Shown: piece by piece, positions 37,040 to 48,733 of the stretch | Layout of the letters: every line of letters starts with the position of its first letter | Numbering within the stretch: the first letter of the stretch is position 1 | Origin: Podospora comata | Taxonomy: Eukaryota > Ascomycota > Sordariomycetes > Sordariales > Podosporaceae | Reading direction: 5' to 3' | NCBI GenBank assembly: GCA_017354895.1 | Contig: CP071493.1 | Coordinates: 4,402,001-4,466,000, forward strand | Length of the DNA stretch: 64,000 bases | Made by a program: the position numbers and the translations under genes | The notes under the pieces: model-generated | What the model was told of the DNA's origin: nothing | The model's database searches: none | Seen by the model: the letters and a program-made list of their open reading frames with translations, nothing else

Positions 37040-39087
37040 TGAAACGGGTTTGAAGGGATTCAGATGATGAAATGTGGGCTGGTGCTGGAAGTGCGCGACA
37101 GGTCAGTATGTCAGGTCGTTGTTTTGATCCGAGGGTTGAACTGGGTTGGCAGAGAGCAGGGCGGAGTGAGAGATCAGAGAGGAGGATGAGTAGTGGGTGG
37201 GAGATGTGCAGCATAAACCAAAGGCAGGCTTTGCGTCGGGTGGGTGGATGAGGAGGGAGAGTCAATGACAATGACCCAAGGTGCTGGGCGGCGGGGAGGC
37301 AGATAATTGCTTGCTTGCTTGTTGTTGCTGTGTATTGTTGCTGCTGCCGTTGCTGCTAAAAGGGAAGGGCAATGGAGAAAAGGCGCAAAGCCAATGGAGC
37401 AGGGCAGGAGTACTTGTGGTTTGGCGGGGAATGGCGGGCAGTGGGAGGTACTCACCGGATGCGCAGTTGTGCGGTCTTCAGTATTGGGAGTTGTGTGAGG
37501 TGCAAGTTTGTATGGGAGAAGGAAAGGAGAGTTGAGAGGGGAGGGGGACGCTGGGGAGCCGATTTTTCTAGAGGCAGGCCCGCTCCCTCACCCCGCCCGC
37601 CCCTTGATTCAAATCAGCCCGCTCATGCCTGGTAACAAAAAAAAGCTGCAGCCGGGCTGATTTTTTTGGGCCTGATTTTTGGCACCCACTCAACGCACCG
37701 GCCAGCCCTTGGGCCCTTGACTGCAAAGTACAAAGTACAAGGGTCCTTGTACAGCCGAACTGTGCGTTTTCGTACCCGGTACCTGCGACATTTCCCTCTC
37801 GTGCGTCGGCAGCGATGTCTTATACCACTACACCAGAAGGCCCCTTCTTGCTCTCACCTGCAACCCGCCGACACATCCTACTACACCACGGCCGGAAGCT
37901 CGTTGCTCGTTGCGACACCTCGGCCAGTTCAACTCGCTCCTGCCCAGCTCGCCATTCTGTCGCAGTCATGGCCACGTCCAGCCCAAGGGTTGAGTATGTC
38001 ATCCATACACGAAAACAACTTACCTCTCAAAAGGTTGTTGCGGGTGTTACACCAAGCTGCAGGGCGAACAGAGAAGAGCGGCAACGGCAGCAGCAGCGGC
38101 AGCAACAGGATATTGCGGTGAGCGCAAACGGTCCTCCCTCTTGCTGGTTGCCGGCGCCGTCTTGATACATTGCTGGCTCAGAACCAATCAACAGCTCATC
38201 TGTCTACCTCAGGATACCAATAAGTGAGGCATAGGCAGCTCGAGCAAATGCCTTCATGGGCCTGGGGCTGTCCTCGGTCCAGGTGAGGTGCTCAGAAAGC
38301 GTCTGATAGGTGCACGGTTCCCTTCAACATGGGCAGGTACATCTATGGGTGCTGAAATCCTTTTGCCTACCAAGTACCCCGTACCTCTCCCCTCACAATT
38401 CCCCGTCCTTCAAAGAGCATGGGCGCGTCTCTGTCCGCGCCTCTCCCTTATCGGCTTGGTTGGCATGGTTGGTCAATCACACACCTTTTGATGATTTCGG
38501 AGCGCTTGGTCACTCGCACCCAGTCACCCAGTCCCGTCACCCCAACATGCCACTGGCCCCATCTGGGCAGGTTGCCAGTCCGCTCCCCCAACGAAGAGCC
38601 ACAGCCAAGAAGCGAGGCGAAACTTGTCTGCGCGACGTCGAGATTATTTCAAGGCCACCCAGCAGCCAGCAGCTTACGCCATTCCATCGAACACGGAAGG
38701 TGAGGGTTGGAGCAGAGGTGGAACCGTCAAAGACGGCCATGATGAGAGTAGGCAAATGTCCGTAACCGTACAAAACGCCATCCACACTCCCACGGTAACT
38801 ACTCCTCTCAGCTTGGTTGACACCACTCTCATGAAAGGAGGGGAAGGCAACCTGTTTTGGACGAAATCGGAATCCTTTTCCGCGCACAGAACATCTGTCC
38901 CGCCACGCAGAGCCTACACCACCCAGTCCCCGGGCCGTTGCCTTATCCACCACTTGATTCTTACCTAAGCAAACCGCGCATCGCTTTCTGTGATGGCCTC
39001 TTGGCCATCAATAGATACATACTGCATGGTATGTTGCTGCCTGCCTGTAAACTATCTTTATCAGATGCCTCTCAAAGCCAAGCCTCC
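37040..39087. other. Long intergenic region upstream of NHP6
   Basis: Near 37,180-37,560 the reverse strand shows CA/CT- and GCAACA-rich runs, in keeping with a leader and core promoter of NHP6. From 37,570 to 39,087 I see only short overlapping frames (up to 151 codons, no motifs) and the 3' flank of the CENP-H-like gene. Confidence 0.55.
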
Positions 39088-39868
39088 TCAATCGTCGATG
39101 TCGAGCACCAGTTCGCGCAAACGCTCATCCCGAACCCAGTCAAGGCCGCTGCCAGCAACAATAGCACTAGCTGTGCCTTTCATCACTCTCCATTTTCCGC
39201 GCATCGCTCTAAGCTGGGTCTCTAATGTGTCCAGTTCCATCTTGAGCTGTGTATTTCTGACATTGTTGGGTTCTTGCCCGACATTATCAGCAGCAAGGTC
39301 AAGCGTTTCCGATGCGAGTTCCACATTTCGCTGTTTGGTTTCTAGATATTCAACCTCAACCTTTGCGAGCCTCTCCATGGCCGAGTGCAGGGCCGAGCAG
39401 TGCTCAGCGGTGCGCTTTGCTGCATGGTCGCGCTGCTCGATGTGGGATAAAAGATCCCTAGGTATTGGTTAGCGACAGCTTTGGGCCTCCATCTCGGTGC
39501 AGCACCCACCGTTCAACAGGCGAGGCGTGAGTGGCATGGTGGACAGCTTTTAGAGTTGGCTGGACCGCCACGACGCTTTCGATAACTCTGTCGCGAAGTG
39601 ACAGTGATGCCTTTGCTTCTAACAGCCGGGTTCGACCGTCTGGTGATCCTTTCCCTTTAAACAAGGAAGTTAGCCACAGAGCATGTGCCAGGCACGCACC
39701 ATCTCGGTCATGCTGGTAAGTCTCATACACACCTTGGGTGTAGCGCTCTTGTGCTCTGAGCACTGCCAACTGGAGCTGGAGTTGTTGCACCTTGTCGTGA
39801 AGCTCCAGCACGCCGGTTTCGGCCTGGGACAGCTCGGGCACAGAGGTCGTTGCATTGATTGCTGCCAT
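39088..39868 (-). CDS. CENP-H-like kinetochore protein
   Basis: This 216-residue, mostly helical protein has three exons: 39,868-39,733, 39,654-39,510 and 39,457-39,088. The first half is a coiled coil (ELHDKVQQLQLQLAVLRAQE). The C-terminus, KWRVMKGTASAIVAGSGLDW followed by VRDERLRELVLDI, resembles the CENP-H C-terminal domain (vertebrate CENP-H, fission yeast Fta3, budding yeast Mcm16), where a helix plus an SGxDW-type motif is the hallmark. That family is part of the inner-kinetochore CCAN/Ctf19/Sim4 complex. The first intron (78 bp) is a multiple of three and free of stops, so retention would add 26 residues. An upstream in-frame GTG exists but no ATG. Confidence 0.75.
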
Positions 39869-40525
39869 GTTGGTGGGAAGAGCTGTAAATTTCGATCCCG
39901 TGGTGAATGCTTCGCTGGTCCACACGTGAGCCAGACGCGCCTCGACGCGGTCTTCACCTTTGAAGCAGCAGGAAGCTTTTAGGTCTGCATGACGTAGCAG
40001 TGCAGCTAGCTTGAGAGCACAGTGTATTTAACATGGATGCCCCTTTACGGAGTAGTGCAGGTGGTCTTTTGGTGGAACCCAGGTGGCTTGGTGAGCAGCA
40101 GCCTGGGGCGACCAAGATACGGTAATCATCCACAACCACAGCCTGTCTGCCTTTCGGCGGCATGTGCGCTCTTGAGCTATACCTTACCTTAACCTCCACC
40201 ATCATTATTTTAAGGTTGGAGCCTCCAGGGCAGCTTGATTCAATTTTTGTGTGTTTTTCCAACCCACAGGTGTGAAGTGGGCTGGGTTCTTCTTACGGGA
40301 GACGGCCGACTGCTGCCAACTGGGCATCCCGCGTGTCTATCCGTCCTTTGCACCTGCAGAACACTGAACGGTGAAGCTGAACAAAAACACTCGGGATAAG
40401 AAAGAGACGGGCCTTTATCGTTTGCGCGCCGTCTCCTCCCGCCGCAGCCCGTTGCGAAACTCTGATCAACGGGCCCAGCCTTTTTCATCTGCATTCCGTT
40501 CTATTCTTGAAAGGCATGTGTCGAT
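39869..40525. promoter_or_regulatory. Divergent promoter, CENP-H-like gene / ATG11
   Basis: A 657-bp head-to-head region. A run of CTTACCTTAACC near 40,183-40,194 and G+C-rich blocks are visible, but I can name no site with confidence. Confidence 0.55.
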
Positions 40526-43500
40526 ATGGCGTCACAGGTGTTGATTGCCCACACGGGTCAGCGCCTGCATCTTGACGCTTCCCAGGCCTCATCGTGCGTT
40601 ACCCCTCCCCTACTGCTATGCTGTACCCGTGAGAGATGTTGACAGTTTGAGCAGCTTGGACAACCTCAAGGCCACCGTGGCCTTGAATTTATCCATACCC
40701 GCACAGTACATCATCGCGTTGACCCCCCAGGGAAGGCCCTTGAAGCCCCAAGCCACCCACACCGAGGTTAGTTAGCTTTCGCCCTGTGGATATGGGTTGA
40801 GAGGACATGCGCAGCGTGATGAGGTTGGTCTAACGACGTTGAACAGAAAGAAATCTACATTTACGATAGTCGCCTAGCCCTTGGATCGTCCCCAGGAACA
40901 CCGCCTCCTGCCCGGTCCGAGCTCCCTATGCCCAAGGAATACAGATTCTCAGATGCCCCGGACTTGATCGAAGACTCGCGTTCTATTTACGCATGGCAAG
41001 AGTTGTACAAGGCACGCCAGGTCTGGGCGTTCAGGGTGGTGGAGGATTGCAGGCAGATGGCTACCGCCGCAGATGACCGCTACAGCGAAATCGATGTTAT
41101 GCTCCGTTGTCTCGATGCGGCTGTCACCAACCTCGAGTCTGTCATCCGAGGCCTGGAGCCCAAATATGCAGAGCTCACGAGATGGATTCCCACAGCCCGG
41201 GCTGACTATGCGGCATTGGCAACAGGATGGGAGGAGTATCTATCGCTTGCACGGAGCATTCCGGTTTCGTCGGCGATGGTCCGGTTCATGACCGGACAGG
41301 AGGCCAGCGACACTAAGGCAAGGCTGCAGCGGCAGGCCACTTTGGAAGACCTGATTGATCTGGAAACTACCCGAAAAGCTGGCCGTTTGGCGCCAGCAGC
41401 CCTCCGCAAATTCAACAACAGGGTCGCGGATCTAGACAAGGCTGCGACACGCCTATTCCAAGATGCTGAGGATCTTTTCCGGGAGTTTGAGAGGACCATG
41501 GCACGGTCAGCTATGGACCATTCTCGTGACGCACATCAGTTATTGCAGGACATTGAAGCGGTGGCCAAGAAAATAGACACGGACTACCAAACGACGCTGG
41601 AGTACACGAGTTCGACCCGGGACGCCCTCTCGCAAATTTCCAAGATTGCGGTCAACCATACCGAGCGCTTGCTGCCAAGCATGACAAAGCGAGCGGTCGA
41701 ACTGAGCAACATGCTTCAGTATGCCACACAAGCCAGAAATACTCTTGCGGCCGAGTCCACAGAATTCATGCGGAGCATTGCCGATATCACGTCGCTCAGC
41801 AGCAGTGTCAAGGCTCAAATCAATGGGGTCAACCAAGAAGACGAGCTCTCCACGTTTGATCATCTCCGTCTCGTTCAACAAAGTCCGTACATGTACGCCT
41901 CCTTTGTCGTTGAGGCGATCAGGCGCCGCGAGTGGCTTGAAAAGGTCAAGCAGGACTCGTCCACCCTTGCCAACGAGATGGCTCTCTTTCAAGAAGAGGA
42001 GATCAAGCGGCGCAGAAAGTGGTACAAATCCATTGCGAGAACATATGGGCCCCAAACTCCAACGTCAGAGAGTAATGTACCCGGCTTGGAAGTAAATCTG
42101 CTCGGAGAAGAAGAGAGTTGGCCGTCAATGACTCGAGGGGACCTGGAAGAGTTCTTTGCGCTCCTACAAATACCAAAGGCAGACCCCGAGATCGTGAATG
42201 ACGTGGGAAAGCTGGTGGCAGAGCTGTACAACCCTACAAGACAGCAGTCCAGGAGGATGAAGGCCTTTAAAAACGGCAGCGTGCATGAGGCTGCCCTCGG
42301 ACGTAGTGGCTTGTTGATTCGCGGTGATGACGACCTACTCCGGACGTTGCAAGATGAGAAAGTTAAGCTGGAGGGCAAGCTTAAAACAGCAGAAAGTCGG
42401 GTGCGACGTTTGGAGGATTTGCTTCACCGCCAAACCCAAGCATCACGACCAAGTATCGGCAATCTATTCCAGGTCCCGAGCCAGCAGTTACCGGACCGCA
42501 ATGACTCTACAATATCGGTCCGGTCACCTCGGATCACAGACGACCGGAGAGGATCACTTGAGGGGGCTGACGTTTTGGCCCAACGAATTCAGCAGCTCGA
42601 GTCTGACCTTGCAGCCGAGAAGGAGAGGTCGGCGGGTCTAGAAAGGGAATTGAATGTGCAGGTGGCCCAGCATAACAATATCAAGGGTCAGTTGAGCGAG
42701 GTCAACTCGACGAAAAAGGACTTGTTGGAAAATATGGAGGCTCAAAAACGGGAGTTTGTGGAGGAGCGAAAGTCTTTCCAGGAGGAGATCCGGCAATTGC
42801 AACTGCGCCTGGAGCACACAGAAGACGAGATTGAACACTATGGTGAGTCAAGGGAGCATGAAAAAACCTCTTACGATGAGAGGATTCGCCTTCTTGAGTG
42901 CGAGGTGCTTGAGAAGCAGGACGCCCTCCTGAAATATGAAGGCCAAGTTGAGGTCCTTCGTAAGGAAACAGGCTTGCAGCGGGAGAGGCTGGAGGCCCAG
43001 GAGCGGCAGTTGCAGCACGCACAAGACGAGCGGCAAGACCTAGTAAAGAAGGTCGAGGTGACAAGTGAGGAAGCGGGACATCATGTCAAGACGCTACATT
43101 CTCTTTGGGGACTGTTGGCGCCAGACGCATCCATCCCGGTCGATCCCACTAAGCTTTCAGAAGCAATTGTTGGCAAAATTAACGATGTACTGTCTCGACT
43201 GCAGAGGCTAGACGGAGATATGTCGCTTCTGCGCCTGGATCTCGATTCTTCTCAGAGCGCAGCCAAGATTGCGCAGGCGGAGAGGGCATCCCTGGAAGCA
43301 AGATTCGATACCTTGCGCAAGGCAGTTTCCGAGGAGAGGGCAAAGGTAGCCGCATTAGAAGGCAAACTGGCAGATAGTCGCAGCCAACTCCAACAGCTGC
43401 GCTCGAGGTTGGCCGATGGTGAGACTGGTACAGAATCTCTACGAAAACAGCTCGAGCAACAAGAAAAGAAAATCATGGTCATCACAGAGGAGCTGGCGTC

Positions 43501-44872
43501 GCGCACATCGCAGGTCGGCAGCATGGAAGAAGGCGCTCGGCTACTCAAGGAGAAGCTGAAGGAATCGCAGGTCCGGTTGTCGGAGCTGGGAGCTTGGTTT
43601 GAATCTCGGACCGAGCATGCAAAAGAAATTACCCAAAGGCTATACGCCCAGAACGAATGTTTGATACGCCTCCTTGAGCGGCTCGGGTTTTCGGTAACCC
43701 GTCAAGATGGCAACATGACGATACAAAAGGCTCCGAGGGCAGAACGCTCGACTCAAAGCACAAGTGAGTTGGATCCCAGCATGTCTCTTCGACGCTCCAG
43801 CACCCTTAACCTGCGCCCAGTTGCAGACAGTGCCGACCTGAAGCTATTATACTGGATGGATAGCAACAACAGACAAAGCGAGTCAGCAAGGTATACCGCC
43901 TACTTAGAATCACTTGGCTACTTTGACATGGATGCCTTTTGCGAAACCGTGATACGCCGCGTTCGAGATATTGAAAATATTGCCCGGAAGTGGCGAGGAT
44001 ACCGGGACAAGGCACACGCATTGCAAAAGGATGCTCACAACAAGATCGCCTTCAAACAGTTCAAGGAGGGCGACCTGGCATTGTTTCTTCCTACCAAGAA
44101 TCAGGCAACAGGTGCTTGGGCGGCATTCAATGTGGGCTGTCCCCATTACTTTCTTCGCGAGCAAGAGTCGCACAGGCTGGACAATCGTGAGTGGATCGTT
44201 GCCAGAATCTCGCGGATCCAGGATCGCGTCGTGGATCTCTCCAAATCACTGCAACATCAGCCTGGAGATCGAAGGAGGGGGTTGTCTACAGACGCGGAGC
44301 CATCTAAGGACGACAATGACAACCCCTTCGGCCTGTCTGATGGTCTGAGGTGGTATCTGATCGATGCAGAGGAGGATAAGCCAGGTGCTCCGAATACGCC
44401 GGGCCTTGCAAAGTCTACAGTGACGGTAGCTGCCAACAAAGTCGAGGCCATGGCTGACATGCACACCCATGGGCGGTCGGGGTCCAAGTCTGGAGGGCTT
44501 GTGGGTCGTGGAGCTGCGCCGTCTGGCATTGAGGGGGTCAGCAAGACACTTTCCAAGAGTCTCGAGAGCCGTCGCTCTAGTACGGGCTCTAGAAAGGCCC
44601 TGCCCTTTGCGATTGGTGTTTCTCGAGGTCGGGACAGTGCCGTCGCTAGTGAGACAAACTCTCTCCGTGCTGCGCCAGCCGATACCCCGGTGGCCACAAG
44701 TCCTATACAACAGCATGCTGTGCCTCAGGTTACCACTCAAGCAGTTGATGCGAGGCAGACGATCGGTGCCGACGGAGAAGAAGGAAGCTCAACGGAAGCA
44801 GCGTCAGCCCAACAGCCACGACAATCGCTTTCTGAGGTGCGCAACCCACTTGATTCCCTCATCGGACCCTGA
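40526..44872 (+). CDS. ATG11: Autophagy scaffold protein Atg11
   Basis: This 1,404-residue protein is the size of filamentous-fungal Atg11, the scaffold that links cargo receptors to the Atg1 kinase at the phagophore assembly site in selective autophagy (pexophagy, mitophagy). Three exons are inferred: 40,526-40,593, 40,646-40,766 and 40,847-44,872. Residues 1-75 look like a ubiquitin-like start (VLIAHTGQRLHLD ... LNLSIPAQYIIALTPQGRPL). A long helical region follows, with strong coiled coils at about residues 500-1,000. The conserved C-terminal ATG11 domain is seen at about 1,065-1,190 (RVRDIENIARKWRGYRD, FKEGDLALFLPTKN, WAAFNVGCPHYFL). The last 200 residues are low-complexity. The tiny first two exons are easy for gene finders to miss. 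Confidence 0.95.
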
Positions 44873-45354
44873 AGCATACCTTTGCATTACCAGTGTTGAC
44901 AGGCTCAATGAAAAGCGGGTCTCTCACAGCTTGGAGCAGCCTGCACAGAGCGTTGGCCCTTCCGACCTTTTAAAGAAGAGTGTAGTCTGGGATTCCCTTT
45001 GGAACCTGGACGCTCGTTACGATATCGGACCACAGTATAGGCAGCCCTTGAGCCGAGGCTTGTTTGAAGCTGGCAACTCCCAAGGGTTTATAAAGATCGC
45101 CTACGTAAAACAGGGGCAGAAATGGAGTCAAACAACATAGAATAATGTCAGGGAAGTCATGGCAGACCCTGCTGCATCATGAGGCTAGAATGTTTTCGTA
45201 ATATGTCGTAAGCGGTGCATGCAATAGTACACGTGTATGTACACAGTGATAGTTACAGTTAAATTATACAATCCAGCCCGGTCCACTCCCCTGATTCAAC
45301 TTAGTGTTGACAGGCTACCAGCTGGCCGTTGGCATGGGACGTTCCTTGTCTTTC
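44873..45354. other. Convergent 3' regions of ATG11 and MRPL50
   Basis: I see nothing beyond expected 3' UTRs. The frame that runs on to 45,140 overlaps ATG11 in another phase and is a shadow. Confidence 0.6.
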
Positions 45355-46367
45355 CTATACGGCAGTCTTCTTCGACGCTGGCTGTGGCTCTTGTGTCTTC
45401 TCTTCACTGGGGAGAACCTCGACAGACCTGGTGATATGCTCCAGATCCGAGTTTCCAATCGATACCTTCACTTCGAAGCGTCCTAGCTCCTTGATCTTGT
45501 TGATTTCGTCCTTCAAACCTAGCACGGTGACATGAGCGGGCTCGATGTTAATCTGAGCCCCGTCCTCGTCGGCAGATATGCAGCTCTTTATCGAACTCGC
45601 AATGTCCTTGGTTGATACAGAGCCATAGATCGCGAGGGGTCCCTGTGGGGTCTCCTGGGCCGCGGCGACAGCGACGAGAGGTGATATGGATGCCGTATTG
45701 GATGGCGGGGCAGGAATCGGGATACGATAGAAGGTGATGGTTTTCGGAACAAGCCTTTCAAGAAGCTCACGCACTCTCTCCGGCTACAATCCAGCCACCG
45801 TTGTTAGAAAACAATCTGACCTTTATCAAACGCTGGAAACGAGAAGAGTGCCCCTACCTTGATGGTCTTCTTCACAGGCTTGGCGACCTGCTGAGGTTCA
45901 GCTACCGGGGCAGGTGGTTTCGCGGCAGGCAACTGCTCCAGCACCTTCATATCGACAAACGTCGGGTCCCTCTCGCCGACATCATTCTTGGGGGACAGGC
46001 CGAGCTCCTTGAAGCGGGCTACAGTCATATATTCCGCCAATTTGCGGGGAAACCACTCGTTGCGCATGCGGCCGCGCTCGACACGGAAGATGGCATCTAA
46101 ATGGAAAGAAGAGGGTTAACAAGCCTCCCTTTGAATTTTGTGAGGGGAGGCAGTGGTTTAAAGTATACCTTTCCTGCCAAACTTGGGGATATTTGCTAAC
46201 AGGCGGACAACAACTCCCTTGTCGCTGGGGACGAGATGGGTGGACTTTGCTCGAGTCTGAACCAGTGGGAGGGAGTTGACAGGACCGTTGGGGGATAGAA
46301 AGGGCTGTGCTAGCCTCCGCATGCACCAAAGGCATGCTGGCGATCTGCTCACCACTGGTCCCGCCAT
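45355..46367 (-). CDS. MRPL50: Mitochondrial large-subunit ribosomal protein bL9m
   Basis: The 288-residue product has three exons: 46,367-46,169, 46,096-45,858 and 45,783-45,355. The N-terminus is a mitochondrial presequence (Arg-rich, no acidic residues, ending about RAKSTH). The L9 N-terminal domain follows: KGVVVRLLANIPKFGRKDAI then FRVERGRMRNEWFPRKLAEY, with Gly and aromatic residues that contact rRNA in bacterial L9. A Pro/Ala linker leads to the C-terminal half, where PLAIYGSVSTKDIASSIK and FEVKVSIG fit the L9 C-domain. Yeast calls it Mrpl50. The frame opens upstream with TTG, and the ATG chosen gives a good presequence. Confidence 0.92.
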
Positions 46368-46626
46368 CGTGACGGGTCGAATGGGACTTGGAGGGTCGGA
46401 CAACGGGCGTGTGAATTGGAATCACAGCTCCAAAAAATCGAGACTGGGAGCTATGGATAATGTTCGGTTGGGGTCCACCCACAGTTTTTGCCAGGATCAA
46501 TTCGGTTACCGTAATTTACGGCACTCTGGCTGTATTCCGTAACTTAAATACATACCTTACATACATCTCGACCATAATTAGGACGTTGTTTCTACTTGCT
46601 ACTGCTTTTGCAGATCCAGGAAACGT

Positions 46627-48151
46627 CTATTTCCAGGCAAGCTTCTCTCCGCGACCCAACTGACCGAGCCAGCGCTGCAGGTCTAGCACCATTCCCTCGA
46701 CCAAGTCCGTTTCGACTATTCCTTCTTGCCAGCTCAGGCTGATACAGATATCTCCACCAGCAACCCCGGCGACGTTGACCCCTATCGCGGCTCCTGCGAC
46801 CGTTGCTCCTTGAGACATGATTGAGCGACGGATCTGCCAGCCTGGCTGGAGATGGCTTCCACCTGGGATGCCGTGAATCGACCCGATGTTAGATACCTCC
46901 CATGTCGTTTCCCTCGGTTTACCTATCTTTGAAAGCCAGTATTTTCTCCAGTCTGTGACCCAACTCAGCATACTGATGATATCGTCCTTCGGCACAGTCT
47001 CTAGGTGTTTCTTCATTCGACCCCTTAGGCTGACTGCGGTCTTCCAAATATCGTCCTCGTCCCTATCCCCATGGATCTCATGTGTCTCAAAATGATGCGC
47101 CTGAGTGGTAACTAGAACTCCAAAGAGAGCTCCAGGCTTTCCGCTTGGTGGACGGTCTGAAATATAGGGCCTTAGATCTATTGGTGTTGAGCTGCAGAAT
47201 GCTTGGGCATATTTGGCGGGAACAAGCTTGGCGATAGAAGCCAGTACGAGCGAGTGAAGCAAGGGCGTCAGTGTCGTGCCGTGTTGTCTGCATATAGCGA
47301 GAACAGATGGCGCCACCTCCGCAGGAACTACAATCAGGCGAAGGTTTGTTTGGAAGGGCTCGGGGGTGATTAGCTTTCCAGTCCATGGGATTGCCTTCGA
47401 CGGTCTTGAAAGCCAGGCGGGACCGAGCTCTCTGAAAAGAGTACCCAATACAAAACCCCAGGACTGTTTGAAAGCCACCACCTCTTCCAGGGGGGGACTG
47501 AGCTGCTGGCTGGGCGGGAGGCTTAGAACATGACCGGAAAGTTGTATCGGGCGCACTGAGGGGCAGGCCAACTCATTAAGGAGTTTGGTGTGAAAAGCCG
47601 CAGTGCTTCTGCCATCCGCTATTGAATGATGCACTGCGAAGATGACATCAAAGGCAAGGACTCCATTTGCTGGATGAGGAGTGGAAACAATGATCACCTT
47701 CCACGGAGGCCGGCTCGAGATATCAGGAAAGTATTGATCGTGTTGATGCTCCAGTTTTTGGATAAGCTCAACGTCGAGGTCCTTCGATACCTCGTGGTAT
47801 TCGAGGTGGAGGTGGAGGCTGATGGCCGATAGGAATACAAAATATGGACTGGATGTTTCCTCATCTTTTATACCCACCCTCAGCGACGGAATGCCAAGAA
47901 CCACGCTGGCGAGGGCTCTCTCAAACACCTCATAGACAGACTGGCCTTGAACTCCGGATGTGGGGACTGTGTAACGACAAGTATTGATCACGCACTTGTA
48001 AAAGCCGAGGGCGTGCCTCGATGAAGAGTATCTTTCACTGTCATGAGTGGTCAGACGAGTCTTGTGCGCATATAAGCCTTGAGGTTTCGCAGCAAAAACA
48101 TACGTACCACGGCCCGAGGGCTCGGGCTTGTCGGTGCCTGGTCTCCATCAT
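46627..48151 (-). CDS. Alcohol acetyltransferase-family (AATase/condensation-fold) protein
   Basis: This 484-residue protein has two exons (48,151-48,108 and 48,037-46,627), the first only 44 bp. Splicing restores RALGPCERYSSSRHALGFYK at the N-terminus, the typical opening of the fungal AATase family (RPLGxxExYSxxRHxLGFY). The acyl-transfer motif HHxxxDG appears as VHHSIADG. Towards the C-terminus, EVSNIGSIHG and a glycine/alanine-rich block (GATVAGAAIGVNVAGVAGG) followed by ICISLSWQEGIV fit the second half of the fold. Yeast relatives Atf1/Atf2 acetylate alcohols and sterols with acetyl-CoA, but fungal genomes hold many paralogues and the substrate here is unknown. There is no membrane helix or secretion signal. 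Confidence 0.88.
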
Positions 48152-48733
48152 ATGTAGATGTTTGTGGGATCAAACGGTCAGACTTTGAAATGACCCGCCA
48201 ATGCGGAAGCCAGCCCGGAGTGCAAGGCGGGACGGGGTGCGGCATTGCGGGGGACCAGGGCAGCCTCACGGCGCTAGCGCAGGCCAGCACGGCCAGCCCT
48301 GCATGGGGTGGATACGTCGACGCGCCAAGCTATCCACGTCCAGTTGGCAAGCTGTGCTGTCTGTCTATTTCGTCAGACCCAGGCGCACACAGAAACAGCA
48401 AGCAGCCTTGAAGATTCCATGGCTCTCACTTGACAATTGGGCTGCAATTGCAACTGTCATTCCCGCCATGCGCGCCCGCGCAGTTCAAATTTCAGCTCAT
48501 GTGTTCCGCGCCTTGTCATGATTCATCTGGTCGAGCTTTCTTTGTGACAACGCATTCGCGCCTCAACCGTTGTCGCCCAACCATCAATCACTTCGACGAT
48601 ACATATAGGGGCACATACAGATACTTCAAGGGCGCGCGCTGCCCCTCCGTCCAGCATCTGACCAATTCACCCTGTCCCTCGCCCTTCTCACACTCGGACA
48701 CTCGGCCTACTACCTACTCTGAGGCGCAACACC
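48152..48733. promoter_or_regulatory. Divergent promoter, acetyltransferase / DEIR-repeat protein
   Basis: Head-to-head region of 582 bp. C-rich pyrimidine runs precede the + strand gene (about 48,640-48,700). No defined site is recognised. Confidence 0.55.

Noticed and set aside
37666-38765. Two overlapping 151-codon + strand frames upstream of NHP6
   Set aside because: Low-complexity, no recognisable domain, and the second does not match any splice extension I could build.
44469-45140. A 223-codon frame overlapping the end of ATG11
   Set aside because: Out of phase with the real C-terminus; no domain.
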